Assembly: GCA_018054915.1 (NCBI GenBank)
Contig: JAGPIR010000012.1
Coordinates: 1-14,327, forward strand
Reading direction: 5' to 3'
Length of the DNA stretch: 14,327 nucleotides
Source of the DNA: Allobrachymonas sp.
GTDB taxonomy: Bacteria; Pseudomonadota; Gammaproteobacteria; Burkholderiales; Burkholderiaceae_C
Translations under genes and position numbers: made by a program
Notes under the pieces: generated by a model
Seen by the model: the letters and a program-made list of their open reading frames with translations, nothing else
Databases searched by the model: none
Told to the model about the DNA's origin: nothing
Part shown: positions 6,783-14,237 of the stretch, piece by piece
How the letters are laid out: every line of letters begins with the position of its first letter
Position numbering within the stretch: position 1 is the first letter of the stretch

Positions 6783-8291
6783 ATGCAAAACGGTACCCGT
6801 CTGGCCGCAATTGATCTGGGCTCCAACAGCTTTCGCCTCGAAATCGGGAAATACGAGGGCGGGCAGATTGAGCGCGTGGAATACCTTAAGGAAACCGTGC
6901 GGCAAGGTGCCGGTCTGGATGAAGACAATGTGTTGTCGGTGGATGCCATGGAGCGGGGCTGGTCCTGTCTGCAACGTTTCAGGGAGCGGCTGGCCGGGTT
7001 TTGCAAGGAAAACATCCGCGCCGTGGGAACACAGACGCTGCGTCAGGCCGTCAACCGTGACGAATTCCTGGAGCATGGCCGCCAGATTCTGGGGGTTCCG
7101 ATTGATGTGGTTTCGGGCCGCGAAGAGGCGCGGCTGATTTACCAGGGCGCAGCAAGCCTGCTGCCTCGTTCAAGCGAGCGCCGCCTGGTTGTCGATATAG
7201 GCGGGCGATCCACGGAATTGATCATTGGCAAGAACCTTCACGCCCACACACTTGAATCGTTCCAGACCGGTAGTGTCACGTGGTCGATGCGCTATTTTCC
7301 CAAAGGCGAGTTCACACCATCCGCCGTGCGCAAGGCTGTCGTGGCCGCCAAGGCAGAATTGGACGAAGCGCTGGAGGCTTATGGCACCGACCACTGGGAT
7401 GTGGCTTACGGCTGTTCTGGCACGGTATCCGCAGTCAGCGACTTGCTCTGCGCGGCAGGTGGTCCGCCCGGAGTCGTAACGCGCGAGGGGTTGGACTGGC
7501 TGGTTCAGCGCATGTTGCAGGCGCGCAATGCCGCGGCGCTCAATCTGGTCGGGCTCAGGGATGATCGCCGCTCGGTCATTGGCGGGGGGGTCAGCGTGTT
7601 GCGCGCGCTATTCGACCTGCTGGAAATCAAGGAAATGCACGTTTCGGTAGGTGCCTTGCGCCAAGGCGTGTTGCACGACCTGCTCAAACGGCAGCAACCG
7701 GCCACTGACATTCGGTCACAGACGGTGACCAAGCTGATGGAAAAATTTTCAGCTGATTCGGGACAGGCCGCACGCGTGGAGCGGACGGCGCTGGCGCTCT
7801 ATCGCCAATTGCCACATCTTGATTCCCAATTGCAGGAACGCCGCGAACGCAAGCTGCGCTGGGCGGCGCGGCTGCACGAAATCGGCACCCACATTTCCCA
7901 CAGCAATTACCACCGGCATGGCGCCTATATTCTGGATAACGCCGAGGCGCCCGGTTTCGCTCTGTCCGAGCTGCACCACCTCAGCCAGCTGGTGCTGGGG
8001 CATCGCGGCAAGCTGCACAAGCTGGACATGGAGTGGGTCGAAGGAGCCTTTGCCTCGGCCCTGTTGGCATTGCGCTTGGCGGTCATTTTCTGCCATGCCA
8101 GGCGTAATCCGCGCATTGCCGGCATTTCTTTGCAACCGGCAAAAAAGGCAGGCCCTGCGGGCAAGGGCGGGTTTGTCCTGACGATTCCTGCAGGCTGGGC
8201 GGCCAGTTTCCCCCAGTCGCACTATCTGCTCGAGCAAGAGGTACTGGCCTGGGGCAGGACGCGCATTGCACTCAAGCTAGTTGTTCAGTGA
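6783..8291 (+). CDS. ppx: Exopolyphosphatase Ppx (Ppx/GppA family)
   Basis: A 502-residue exopolyphosphatase, close to E. coli Ppx (513). It belongs to the ASKHA superfamily: the first phosphate motif is AIDLGSNSFRLEIG (about 9-22) and the second VVDIGGRSTELIIG (about 136-149); a catalytic-type glutamate lies in GREEARLIYQGA near residue 113. The C-terminal HD-like helical domain includes RWAARLHEIGTHISHSNYHR (about 359-378). The enzyme removes terminal phosphates from polyphosphate, which fits its place divergent from pstS2. GppA-type pppGpp hydrolysis is the alternative, but length and context favour Ppx. ATG 6783 is preferred over a TTG at 6771; neither has a recognisable ribosome binding site. 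Confidence 0.94.
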   Translation: MQNGTRLAAIDLGSNSFRLEIGKYEGGQIERVEYLKETVRQGAGLDEDNVLSVDAMERGWSCLQRFRERLAGFCKENIRAVGTQTLRQAVNRDEFLEHGRQILGVPIDVVSGREEARLIYQGAASLLPRSSERRLVVDIGGRSTELIIGKNLHAHTLESFQTGSVTWSMRYFPKGEFTPSAVRKAVVAAKAELDEALEAYGTDHWDVAYGCSGTVSAVSDLLCAAGGPPGVVTREGLDWLVQRMLQARNAAALNLVGLRDDRRSVIGGGVSVLRALFDLLEIKEMHVSVGALRQGVLHDLLKRQQPATDIRSQTVTKLMEKFSADSGQAARVERTALALYRQLPHLDSQLQERRERKLRWAARLHEIGTHISHSNYHRHGAYILDNAEAPGFALSELHHLSQLVLGHRGKLHKLDMEWVEGAFASALLALRLAVIFCHARRNPRIAGISLQPAKKAGPAGKGGFVLTIPAGWAASFPQSHYLLEQEVLAWGRTRIALKLVVQ

Positions 8292-8321
8292 TCGGCGTAT
8301 CCGATGCGCGCATCGGCATAG

Positions 8322-8350
8322 AAAAAGGCCGCCTTCCAGGCGGCCTTTTT
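8322..8350. terminator. Bidirectional terminator between ppx and sodB
   Basis: A perfect 13-base-pair stem (8322-8334 with 8338-8350; core AGGCGGCC) with a 3-base loop, flanked by A5 on the left and T5 on the right, so it works in both directions. It lies 30 bases after the ppx stop and 22 bases after the sodB stop, serving both convergent genes. Confidence 0.92.
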
Positions 8351-8372
8351 CATGTACGCAAGAACGGCTGCT

Positions 8373-8954
8373 TCAACCAAAATTCTTGGCCACCCCATCC
8401 CAATTGACCAGTTTGTCGAGGAATGTCTCGACAAACTTCTGGCGGGCGTTGCGGTAGTCGATGTAGTAGGCGTGTTCCCATATGTCCACTGGCAGCAGGG
8501 CCTTGTCCTGTGTGGTCAGCGGGGTGCCGGCGGCGCCCATGTTGACAATGTCCACGCCACCATCGGCCTTTTTCACCAGCCAGGTCCAGCCGGAACCGAA
8601 ATTGCCGACAGCAGCCTTGATGAAGGCGTCGCGAAAAGCGGAAAAGCTTCCCCATTTCTTGTTGATGGCATCGGCCAGGGCGCCTGCGGGCTCTCCGCCG
8701 CCGTTGGGCTTCATGCTATTCCAGAAAAAGGTGTGGTTCCAGATTTGGGCGGCGTTGTTGTAAATGGGACCACTGGCCTTCTTGATGATGTCTTCGAGCG
8801 TCATGGTCTCGAACTCGGTGCCTTTTTGCAGTTCGTTGAGCTTGTCGACATAAGCCTTGTGGTGCTTGCCGTGATGGTACTCGAGCGTTTCCTTGCTGTA
8901 ATGCGGCTCCAGCGCATCGATCGGGTAGGGCAGCGGCGGCAACTGGTGTTCCAT
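8373..8954 (-). CDS. sodB: Superoxide dismutase, iron type (SodB)
   Basis: A 193-residue Fe-superoxide dismutase, the same size as E. coli SodB. Metal ligands are H27 (YHHGKHHKAYV), H74 (NAAQIWNHTFFW), D157 and H161 (PVDIWEHAYYIDY). Q70, the active-site glutamine in the N-terminal half, and the lack of the Mn-type Gly-Gln pattern later in the protein indicate the iron form. It converts superoxide to oxygen and hydrogen peroxide in the cytoplasm; there is no signal peptide. AAAGGAG seven bases before the ATG at 8952-8954 fixes the start, although the frame stays open to 9104. It is monocistronic, convergent with ppx and ends at the shared terminator. Confidence 0.97.
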   Translation of the reverse strand: MEHQLPPLPYPIDALEPHYSKETLEYHHGKHHKAYVDKLNELQKGTEFETMTLEDIIKKASGPIYNNAAQIWNHTFFWNSMKPNGGGEPAGALADAINKKWGSFSAFRDAFIKAAVGNFGSGWTWLVKKADGGVDIVNMGAAGTPLTTQDKALLPVDIWEHAYYIDYRNARQKFVETFLDKLVNWDGVAKNFG

Positions 8955-9035
8955 GCGAGGGCTCCTTTGCGAATTGAGAGGGTCGGTTGCACTGATATGT
9001 ACTTTTTGATTCTCGCACAAGGATTTTGCCTTATG

Positions 9036-9053
9036 GACAGTGGGGTCACTGTC
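9036..9053. promoter_or_regulatory. Palindrome upstream of sodB (operator-like)
   Basis: Perfect inverted repeat GACAGTG-GGGT-CACTGTC, 7-base arms and a 4-base spacer, 82 bases upstream of the sodB ATG and next to the weak -35-like TTGTGC. The form fits a dimeric regulator site. It does not resemble the Fur 19-base box, which is AT-rich. The regulator is unknown. Confidence 0.4.
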
Positions 9054-9233
9054 GCGAAACGGCCGTCGGAAAACGGTTGGAGCCGCAGGCGCATGCAGTG
9101 ACAAACATCGGACGGGCTTTCAGAGGTGTGACGATGGCATGCGTTCGCAGTAACCCGGAGGTGGCCGCAACAGGCCATGCTCTACACTTGCATACTGCGA
9201 ATCTGTCGGGTTGACGCAAGAGTGTGCGGTCAC

Positions 9234-9250
9234 AATCAGCCGACCTGATT
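9234..9250. promoter_or_regulatory. Inverted repeat upstream of the TrpB2-like gene
   Basis: AATCAG-CCGAC-CTGATT, 6-base arms and a 5-base spacer, ending 25 bases before the ATG and 16 bases before the GGAG ribosome binding site. It lies where a repressor site or leader hairpin would act. With 6-base arms chance occurrence is quite possible. Confidence 0.3.
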
Positions 9251-9275
9251 CCCCAATGCCTGTGCTGGAGATTGC

Positions 9276-10634
9276 ATGACTACCATTAAATACCTGCTCG
9301 ACGAAGACCAGATGCCGCGCGCCTGGTACAACATCCAGGCTGATTTGCCCCAACCGGCGCCAGCGGTGCTGCACCCCGGCACGATGCAACCTATCGGGCC
9401 TGACGATCTGGCGCCGCTTTTCCCCATGAGCCTGATCGAACAGGAGGTTTCCACCGAGCGTGAAATCCCCATACCAGAGCCCGTGCGGGACGTGCTGCGC
9501 ATGTGGCGGCCAGCGCCTTTGCACCGAGCGTTGGGTCTGGAGAAAGCGCTGGGCACGCCTGCCAAGATTTTTTACAAATACGAAGGGGTCAGCCCGGCGG
9601 GAAGCCATAAGCCCAACACCGCCATTCCTCAAGCTTTCTATAACAAAGAAGCAGGGGTCAGGCGATTGACGACGGAAACCGGTGCGGGCCAATGGGGTAC
9701 TTCGCTGGCTTTTGCCGGTTCCCTGTTCGATCTGGACGTGCAAATTTTCCAGGTGCGCGTGAGCTACGACCAGAAACCCTACCGCCGCGCGGTAATGGAA
9801 ACCTACGGGGCGCGCTGCGTGCCTTCGCCCAGCATGGAAACCGATTATGGCCGCCGTGTGCTGGCAGAACGCCCCGACCATCCGGGCAGCCTGGGCATTG
9901 CCATCAGTGAGGCGGTGGAAATTGCCGCGCAGCGCGATGACACCAAATATGCCCTCGGATCTGTGCTCAATCATGTGTTGCTGCACCAGAGCATTATTGG
10001 GCTGGAGGCAATGCAGCAAATGGAAATGGCCGACGCCTGGCCCGATGTGGTGCTCAGTTGTACGGGCGGCGGCAGCAATTTTGCGGGCATTGCCTTTCCG
10101 TTTATCGGCCACGGTTTGCGCGGCGGTCCCAAGCCGCGCATTGTGGCGGTGGAGCCTGCTGCATGCCCGACTCTGACACGGGGCAAGTACGCGTACGATT
10201 TCGGCGACACGGCGCACCTGACTCCGCTGACTAAGATGCACACACTGGGCAGCACCTTCACACCACCGGGCTTCCATGCCGGAGGGTTGCGCTACCACGG
10301 CATGGCGCCGCTGGTGTCGCACGTCAAGGAGTTGGGCTTGATGGAGGCCGTGGCCTACGGCCAGGCCGAATGCTTTGCTGCGGGTGTGCTGTTTGCGCGG
10401 CACGAAGGCATCGTTCCTGCTCCAGAGTCCACCCATGCCATCAAGGGCGCGATAGAAGAAGCCCTGCGCTGCAAGCGCGAAGGCAAGGCGGAAACCATTC
10501 TGTTCTGCCTGAGTGGCCACGGCCATTTCGACATGACCGCCTATACCAAATACCTGGAAGGCCAGCTCAAGGATGAAAACTACGATGAAAAAGAATTGGG
10601 GCAAGCTTTGTCCGTCTTGCCTGTAGTGGGTTGA
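9276..10634 (+). CDS. TrpB2-type tryptophan synthase beta-like PLP enzyme
   Basis: A 452-residue fold-type II PLP enzyme of the TrpB2 class (the trpB-related family of about 420-450 residues), longer than canonical TrpB (about 400). It has the long N-terminal extension typical of TrpB2. The PLP Schiff-base lysine is K112 in GSHKPNTA, the catalytic glutamate is E134 in TETGAGQWG, and the cofactor phosphate loop is GGGSN at 264-268. LSGHGHFD follows near the C-terminus. Canonical TrpB condenses indole with serine to make tryptophan with TrpA; TrpB2 enzymes can do this but usually lack features for TrpA binding. No trpA or other trp gene is in the window, so an indole-salvage role or another beta-replacement reaction is possible. 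GGAG five bases before the ATG supports the start. Confidence 0.9.
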   Translation: MTTIKYLLDEDQMPRAWYNIQADLPQPAPAVLHPGTMQPIGPDDLAPLFPMSLIEQEVSTEREIPIPEPVRDVLRMWRPAPLHRALGLEKALGTPAKIFYKYEGVSPAGSHKPNTAIPQAFYNKEAGVRRLTTETGAGQWGTSLAFAGSLFDLDVQIFQVRVSYDQKPYRRAVMETYGARCVPSPSMETDYGRRVLAERPDHPGSLGIAISEAVEIAAQRDDTKYALGSVLNHVLLHQSIIGLEAMQQMEMADAWPDVVLSCTGGGSNFAGIAFPFIGHGLRGGPKPRIVAVEPAACPTLTRGKYAYDFGDTAHLTPLTKMHTLGSTFTPPGFHAGGLRYHGMAPLVSHVKELGLMEAVAYGQAECFAAGVLFARHEGIVPAPESTHAIKGAIEEALRCKREGKAETILFCLSGHGHFDMTAYTKYLEGQLKDENYDEKELGQALSVLPVVG

Positions 10635-10658
10635 TGTTGGCGCTGCGTGTGTTGCGTC

Positions 10659-11720
10659 ATGACTTTTTCATCCCGTCCCCTTGTCCTGCAGGATTTCGCC
10701 TTTGATTTGCCTCCGGAGCTGATCGCCCAGCATCCGGCGGTTGAGCGCACCGGTTCGCGTCTGCTCGACGGATCAGGCAGCGTTGCGGCGGACCGCATGT
10801 TCCGCGACTTGCCCGGTCTGCTGCGTGCCGGAGACCTGCTCGTTTTTAACGACACGCAGGTCATCAAGGCCCGGCTATTTGGGCGCAAGCCCAGTGGTGG
10901 CCAGGTGGAGTTGCTGGTCGAGCGCGTGCTGCACGAAGCGGACACGGCAAACACCGTGACCGCGCACATGAAAGCCAGCAGAAAACCGGTTGCAGGCGCT
11001 GTGCTGCACATGGATGGTGGTTTTACTGCTACGGTTCTTGGGCGTTGGCCGGACGCCCATGGGGCTTTGTTCCGCTTGCAGTTCAGTGCCGATCCTTACG
11101 CGCTGATGGCGCAGTACGGCCACGTGCCGTTACCGCCCTATATCACCCATGCGGATGATGCCGATGATGAGCGCCGCTACCAGACCGTTTTTGCGCGCAA
11201 CCCCGGTGCAGTGGCCGCACCCACTGCGGCGCTGCATTTCGATGAGGCCATGCTGGCACGGTTGGACGCGCTGGGTGTTGCGCGCGCAAGCGTGACGCTG
11301 CACGTGGGCGCGGGCACATTTCAACCGGTCAAGACCGAGCAATTGAGCGCACACGTCATGCACAGCGAACGCTACCACGTACCCGCAGCCACTATCGGGG
11401 CCATTGCCGCTTGCCGGGCGCGTGGCGGGCGCGTGGTGGCCGTTGGCACCACGAGCGTGCGTGCACTGGAGAGCTGGGCCAGCACGGGGCAGGCCAGTGG
11501 TGAAACATGCATTTTCATCACGCCGGGCTTCCGGTTTGCCGTGGTCGATATGCTGCTCACCAATTTCCATTTGCCTCAAAGCACCTTGCTGATGCTGGTG
11601 AGCGCCTTTTCCGGTCACGGTCACATCATGGCCCTGTATCGCCATGCGATCGCACAACGCTACCGGTTTTTCAGCTATGGCGACGCCATGCTGTTGCGCA
11701 AGAATATTGAGACGGCCTAG
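10659..11720 (+). CDS. queA: tRNA preQ1(34) S-adenosylmethionine ribosyltransferase-isomerase QueA
   Basis: A 353-residue QueA (E. coli 356). It transfers and rearranges the ribosyl part of S-adenosylmethionine onto preQ1 at tRNA position 34, giving epoxyqueuosine. Family hallmarks run the whole length: FDLPPELIAQHP and RTGSRLL near the N-terminus, VFNDTQVIKARLFG, GHVPLPPYI, YQTVFARNPGAVAAPTA, HVGAGTFQPV, VGTTSVRALES and TNFHLPQSTLLMLVSAFSG. The ATG at 10659-10661 is chosen because the frame then begins shortly before the conserved DFAFDLPPE; a GTG at 10647 would add four residues. Neither has a visible ribosome binding site. The gap after the TrpB2-like gene is 24 bases, so the two could be cotranscribed. 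The usual neighbour tgt does not follow. Confidence 0.96.
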   Translation: MTFSSRPLVLQDFAFDLPPELIAQHPAVERTGSRLLDGSGSVAADRMFRDLPGLLRAGDLLVFNDTQVIKARLFGRKPSGGQVELLVERVLHEADTANTVTAHMKASRKPVAGAVLHMDGGFTATVLGRWPDAHGALFRLQFSADPYALMAQYGHVPLPPYITHADDADDERRYQTVFARNPGAVAAPTAALHFDEAMLARLDALGVARASVTLHVGAGTFQPVKTEQLSAHVMHSERYHVPAATIGAIAACRARGGRVVAVGTTSVRALESWASTGQASGETCIFITPGFRFAVVDMLLTNFHLPQSTLLMLVSAFSGHGHIMALYRHAIAQRYRFFSYGDAMLLRKNIETA

Positions 11721-11807
11721 GGTTCGGCCTTTGGCGTTGGTTCACTGGAATGACGGATGGGCATTGGTGTTTTTGGGGGGACGCCATACACACCGCCGCC
11801 ATCAAAC

Positions 11808-12404
11808 CTAAGAGGGCAAAGCGTGTGAACGTTTTTCTAGTGCCAGCACATAGGGGGGTGAACCGTCCTGGTTGACCAGGTTGTAGCGCACGGCCACAGC
11901 CTGCCGGGCGTCCAGCGCCTGCACCCAGTTCAGGACAGCGTTGCTTTCTTCATTTCCGCCGGGATGGGCGCAGTACACCACCAGCACCACAATGCCGCCG
12001 GGCCGCAACAGGTCAAGCATTTGCTCCAAGGCGGCGAGTGTGCTGGATGCATGCGTTGTAACTGTTTTGTTGTTGCCGGGCAAATAACCCAGATTGAAGA
12101 CCGCAGCCTGCAATCCCGGTGCAATGTGATGCTGCATATTGACATGGCTATCGGCGATCAGGGTTACGCGCGGAAGTAGCCCGGCTTGTTGCAAACGGCT
12201 TCTGGTCGCAGCAAGCGCGCTTTCCTGTACATCAAACGCATACACGCTGCCACTCTCGCCTACGCATTGGGCGAGCAGCAGCGTATCGTGTCCGTTTCCT
12301 GCGGTGGCATCCAGCGCACGATCTCCGGGCCGCAGTGCGGATTGCAGCAGGCTGTGCGCAAAGGCAAGAATACCGGGCAGATGTTGCAGGCTATGACGCG
12401 ACAC
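11808..12404 (-). CDS. SAM-dependent methyltransferase of YtqB/MnmM type (putative RNA methylase family)
   Basis: A 198-residue class I methyltransferase. Motif I is DATAGNGHDT (32-41), the SAM ribose acidic residue is D58 in YAFDVQ, then LIADSH (82-87), NLGYLPGNNK (104-113) and VYCAHPGGNEE (143-153). This set is the signature of the YtqB family (rRNA_methylase, PF06962). Its Bacillus member, renamed MnmM, methylates aminomethyl-2-thiouridine at tRNA position 34. By homology a tRNA wobble-uridine methyltransferase is likely, but the substrate here is inferred and rRNA remains possible. The start is GTG (12402-12404), supported by a GAGG site five bases upstream. It lies 33 bases after the helicase stop on the same strand and converges on queA. 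Confidence 0.87.
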   Translation of the reverse strand: MSRHSLQHLPGILAFAHSLLQSALRPGDRALDATAGNGHDTLLLAQCVGESGSVYAFDVQESALAATRSRLQQAGLLPRVTLIADSHVNMQHHIAPGLQAAVFNLGYLPGNNKTVTTHASSTLAALEQMLDLLRPGGIVVLVVYCAHPGGNEESNAVLNWVQALDARQAVAVRYNLVNQDGSPPYVLALEKRSHALPS

Positions 12405-12437
12405 AACAACCTCGTCAATTGCGGGCGTCAGGCCCTG

Positions 12438-14219
12438 TTAGCTGTTCCAGCCTCCGGGGCCGCGTCGCTGCTTGCCGGAGCTGGCAATGGAATTGCGGTT
12501 GCGGCTGCGGATCCCGTCCACACTGGTACGCAGCGGATCAGGCTGTCCGCTGCTGCCCTTGTTGCGCGGCGGTTTGAATTCGTCCCGGTGGGTCTTGAAC
12601 AGGGTGCTTTCATGGCTGCGCGGCTGAGCGTCCTCGTCGGCGTGGCGTGGGCGGCCTGCCGCTGGCCGATTGCCTTGCCGGCGCGCAGGATTTGCATCGC
12701 CGTTGCTGCGCTGTCCGTCTGAAGGAAAGCGTCCTGCCGTCTCGGTGTTTGACTTGGGGGCGAGCTGTCCGCCGCCGCCGCTGCGGAAACGGTTGCGGCG
12801 CTGCCGGTTGCGCGGCGGGCGATCCATGCGTGACAAGGGATTGCCGTCGCCATCAGTTGGCTGTCCATCTTCGGGTGGTTGCCTGTCGGTTGCGGATGTT
12901 GGCGTTTTTGCCGTTGGCGTTGTCGGGCCGCTTTTCTCTGTCGTCCGCTTTTCGCGGATGCGCTGCATCATTTCCTGGCGCGCGGTCCGCGCTGCAGCGG
13001 CCATGGTCGCTCGGCCAGGGGGGGAGCCTGCTCCGCCCCATAGGGTCTGCCGGCCCATGGCAATGGGTTCGGCCTTTTCGCCTTCTTCGGGACCGAAACC
13101 TTCAACCGCCTGCACAGGGATCTGCTGGCGCGTGAAGCGCTCGATGGCTTGCATGAAGCCTTCTTCATCCATGCAGACGAAGCTGACGGCTTGGCCTTCG
13201 GTGCCTGCGCGGCCGGTGCGTCCGATGCGGTGCACATAGTCTTCAGGCACGTTCGGAATTTCATAGTTGACGACGTGTGGCAAGTCATCAATATCAATAC
13301 CGCGTGCGGCAATGTCGGTGGCGACCAGTGCGCGCAATGCGCCGCTCTTGAAGTCGGCCAGTGCCTGCGTGCGCGCCGTCTGGCTTTTGTTGCCGTGCAG
13401 CGCCATGGCGCTGATGCCGTGTTTGTTGAGGTACTCGGCGACGTGGTTGGCACCGAATTTGGTACGGGTGAATACCAGCACCTGGTTCCAGCCGTTTTGC
13501 TCGATGATGTGCGCCAGCAAGTCCTTTTTCCTGTTGCGTCCAACGGGATAGATGGTCTGGGCGATGCGCTGCACCGTGGTGTTTGGCGGTGTGACCTGTA
13601 CTTGCTGTGGATTGCGCAGCAGGGAAGCAGCCAGTTCGCGGATGTCCCCGCTAAAAGTGGCAGAAAACAACAAACTTTGCTTGTCTGCAGGCAGCAACGC
13701 CAGTATTTTTTTCACGTCATGGATGAAACCCATATCCAGCATGCGATCGGCTTCATCCAGCACCAGAATTTCCACGCCTGACAAATCCAGCACGCCCTGG
13801 CCGTGCAAGTCCAGCAGACGGCCCGGCGTGGCCACCAGAATATCCAGGCCTTTTTTGATGCGGCTGATCTGGGGTTGCATGCCTACGCCGCCAAAGATCA
13901 CGGCAGAAGCCATATCCAGGTGCTTGCCGTAATCGCGCACCGATTCTTCCACTTGGGCTGCCAGCTCGCGGGTGGGGCACAGTACCAGGGCGCGAACCAC
14001 GCCGGATCGCGGGGCCGGCCGGCTGTTGAGCAGGTGCAGCATCGGCAGCGTAAAGGCGGCCGTCTTGCCGGTGCCGGTCTGGGCGCCGCCGAGCAGGTCA
14101 TGGCCTTCAAGAACCAGCGGAATGGCCTGCTGCTGGATGGGCGTGGGGGCGGTGTAGCCGATCTCGTGCACGGCTTTGACGATGGCCGGAGCCAGTCCTA
14201 ATGTTTCAAATGTCATCAT
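12438..14219 (-). CDS. rhlE: ATP-dependent DEAD-box RNA helicase, RhlE type
   Basis: A 593-residue DEAD-box helicase. The core (about 1-370) shows the Q motif GYTAPTPIQ with Q29, motif I AQTGTGKT (46-53), Ia PTRELA (82-87), TPGR, motif II DEAD (155-158), SAT (186-188), ATDIAARGID and HRIGRTGR (330-337). After a conserved FTRQQIPVQAVEGF segment comes a tail of about 200 residues, rich in Arg, Asn, Pro, Gly and Gln (for example RNRQRRNRFRSGGGG). It is probably an unstructured RNA-binding region, longer than in E. coli RhlE (454 in total). Such enzymes remodel rRNA precursors and mRNA. The ATG pair at 14214-14219 is chosen because MTFETLGL aligns with family starts; the frame stays open to 14312 with Arg-rich non-family residues. 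Only a weak AGG precedes it. Confidence 0.93.
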   Translation of the reverse strand: MMTFETLGLAPAIVKAVHEIGYTAPTPIQQQAIPLVLEGHDLLGGAQTGTGKTAAFTLPMLHLLNSRPAPRSGVVRALVLCPTRELAAQVEESVRDYGKHLDMASAVIFGGVGMQPQISRIKKGLDILVATPGRLLDLHGQGVLDLSGVEILVLDEADRMLDMGFIHDVKKILALLPADKQSLLFSATFSGDIRELAASLLRNPQQVQVTPPNTTVQRIAQTIYPVGRNRKKDLLAHIIEQNGWNQVLVFTRTKFGANHVAEYLNKHGISAMALHGNKSQTARTQALADFKSGALRALVATDIAARGIDIDDLPHVVNYEIPNVPEDYVHRIGRTGRAGTEGQAVSFVCMDEEGFMQAIERFTRQQIPVQAVEGFGPEEGEKAEPIAMGRQTLWGGAGSPPGRATMAAAARTARQEMMQRIREKRTTEKSGPTTPTAKTPTSATDRQPPEDGQPTDGDGNPLSRMDRPPRNRQRRNRFRSGGGGQLAPKSNTETAGRFPSDGQRSNGDANPARRQGNRPAAGRPRHADEDAQPRSHESTLFKTHRDEFKPPRNKGSSGQPDPLRTSVDGIRSRNRNSIASSGKQRRGPGGWNS

Positions 14220-14237
14220 TGGAGCGCCTGGAGCGCC
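14220..14237. repeat. Tandem 9-base repeat at the helicase start
   Basis: TGGAGCGCC occurs twice in direct tandem, immediately upstream of the helicase ATGATG. On the coding strand it reads GGCGCTCCA twice and occupies the place of the ribosome binding site. Further upstream GCGAAGGC is repeated at 14277-14284 and 14289-14296. The rest of the window (to 14327) shows no gene start I can support. Confidence 0.6.

Larger units (their letters stand above)
8955..9275. other. Divergent intergenic region sodB / TrpB2-like gene
   Basis: A 321-base gap between two divergent starts. I find no supported coding frame; frames that run into it are upstream extensions of sodB or antisense to the TrpB2 gene. 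It holds two operator-like inverted repeats (listed separately), a small inverted repeat TGGCC-N6-GGCCA at 9162-9177 and a -35-like TTGACG at 9211-9216 on the plus strand without a good -10. On the minus strand a -35-like TTGTGC (9014-9019) is followed after 16-17 bases by AT-rich sequence that may serve sodB. Promoter calls here are weak. Confidence 0.5.

Noticed and set aside
9120..10604. A 494-residue open frame on the minus strand opposite the TrpB2-like gene
   Set aside because: Its translation is rich in His, Arg and Gln without family motifs. It is the antisense shadow of a gene with clear catalytic motifs and a ribosome binding site.
11714..11740. Possible terminator after queA (GGCC repeats around 11713-11730)
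   Set aside because: The stem would be only about four pairs with no solid T-run, too weak to call.
12186..12722. Plus-strand frame across the methyltransferase and helicase tail
   Set aside because: Alanine/arginine-rich antisense product of GC-rich codons. Both sense genes have family motifs.
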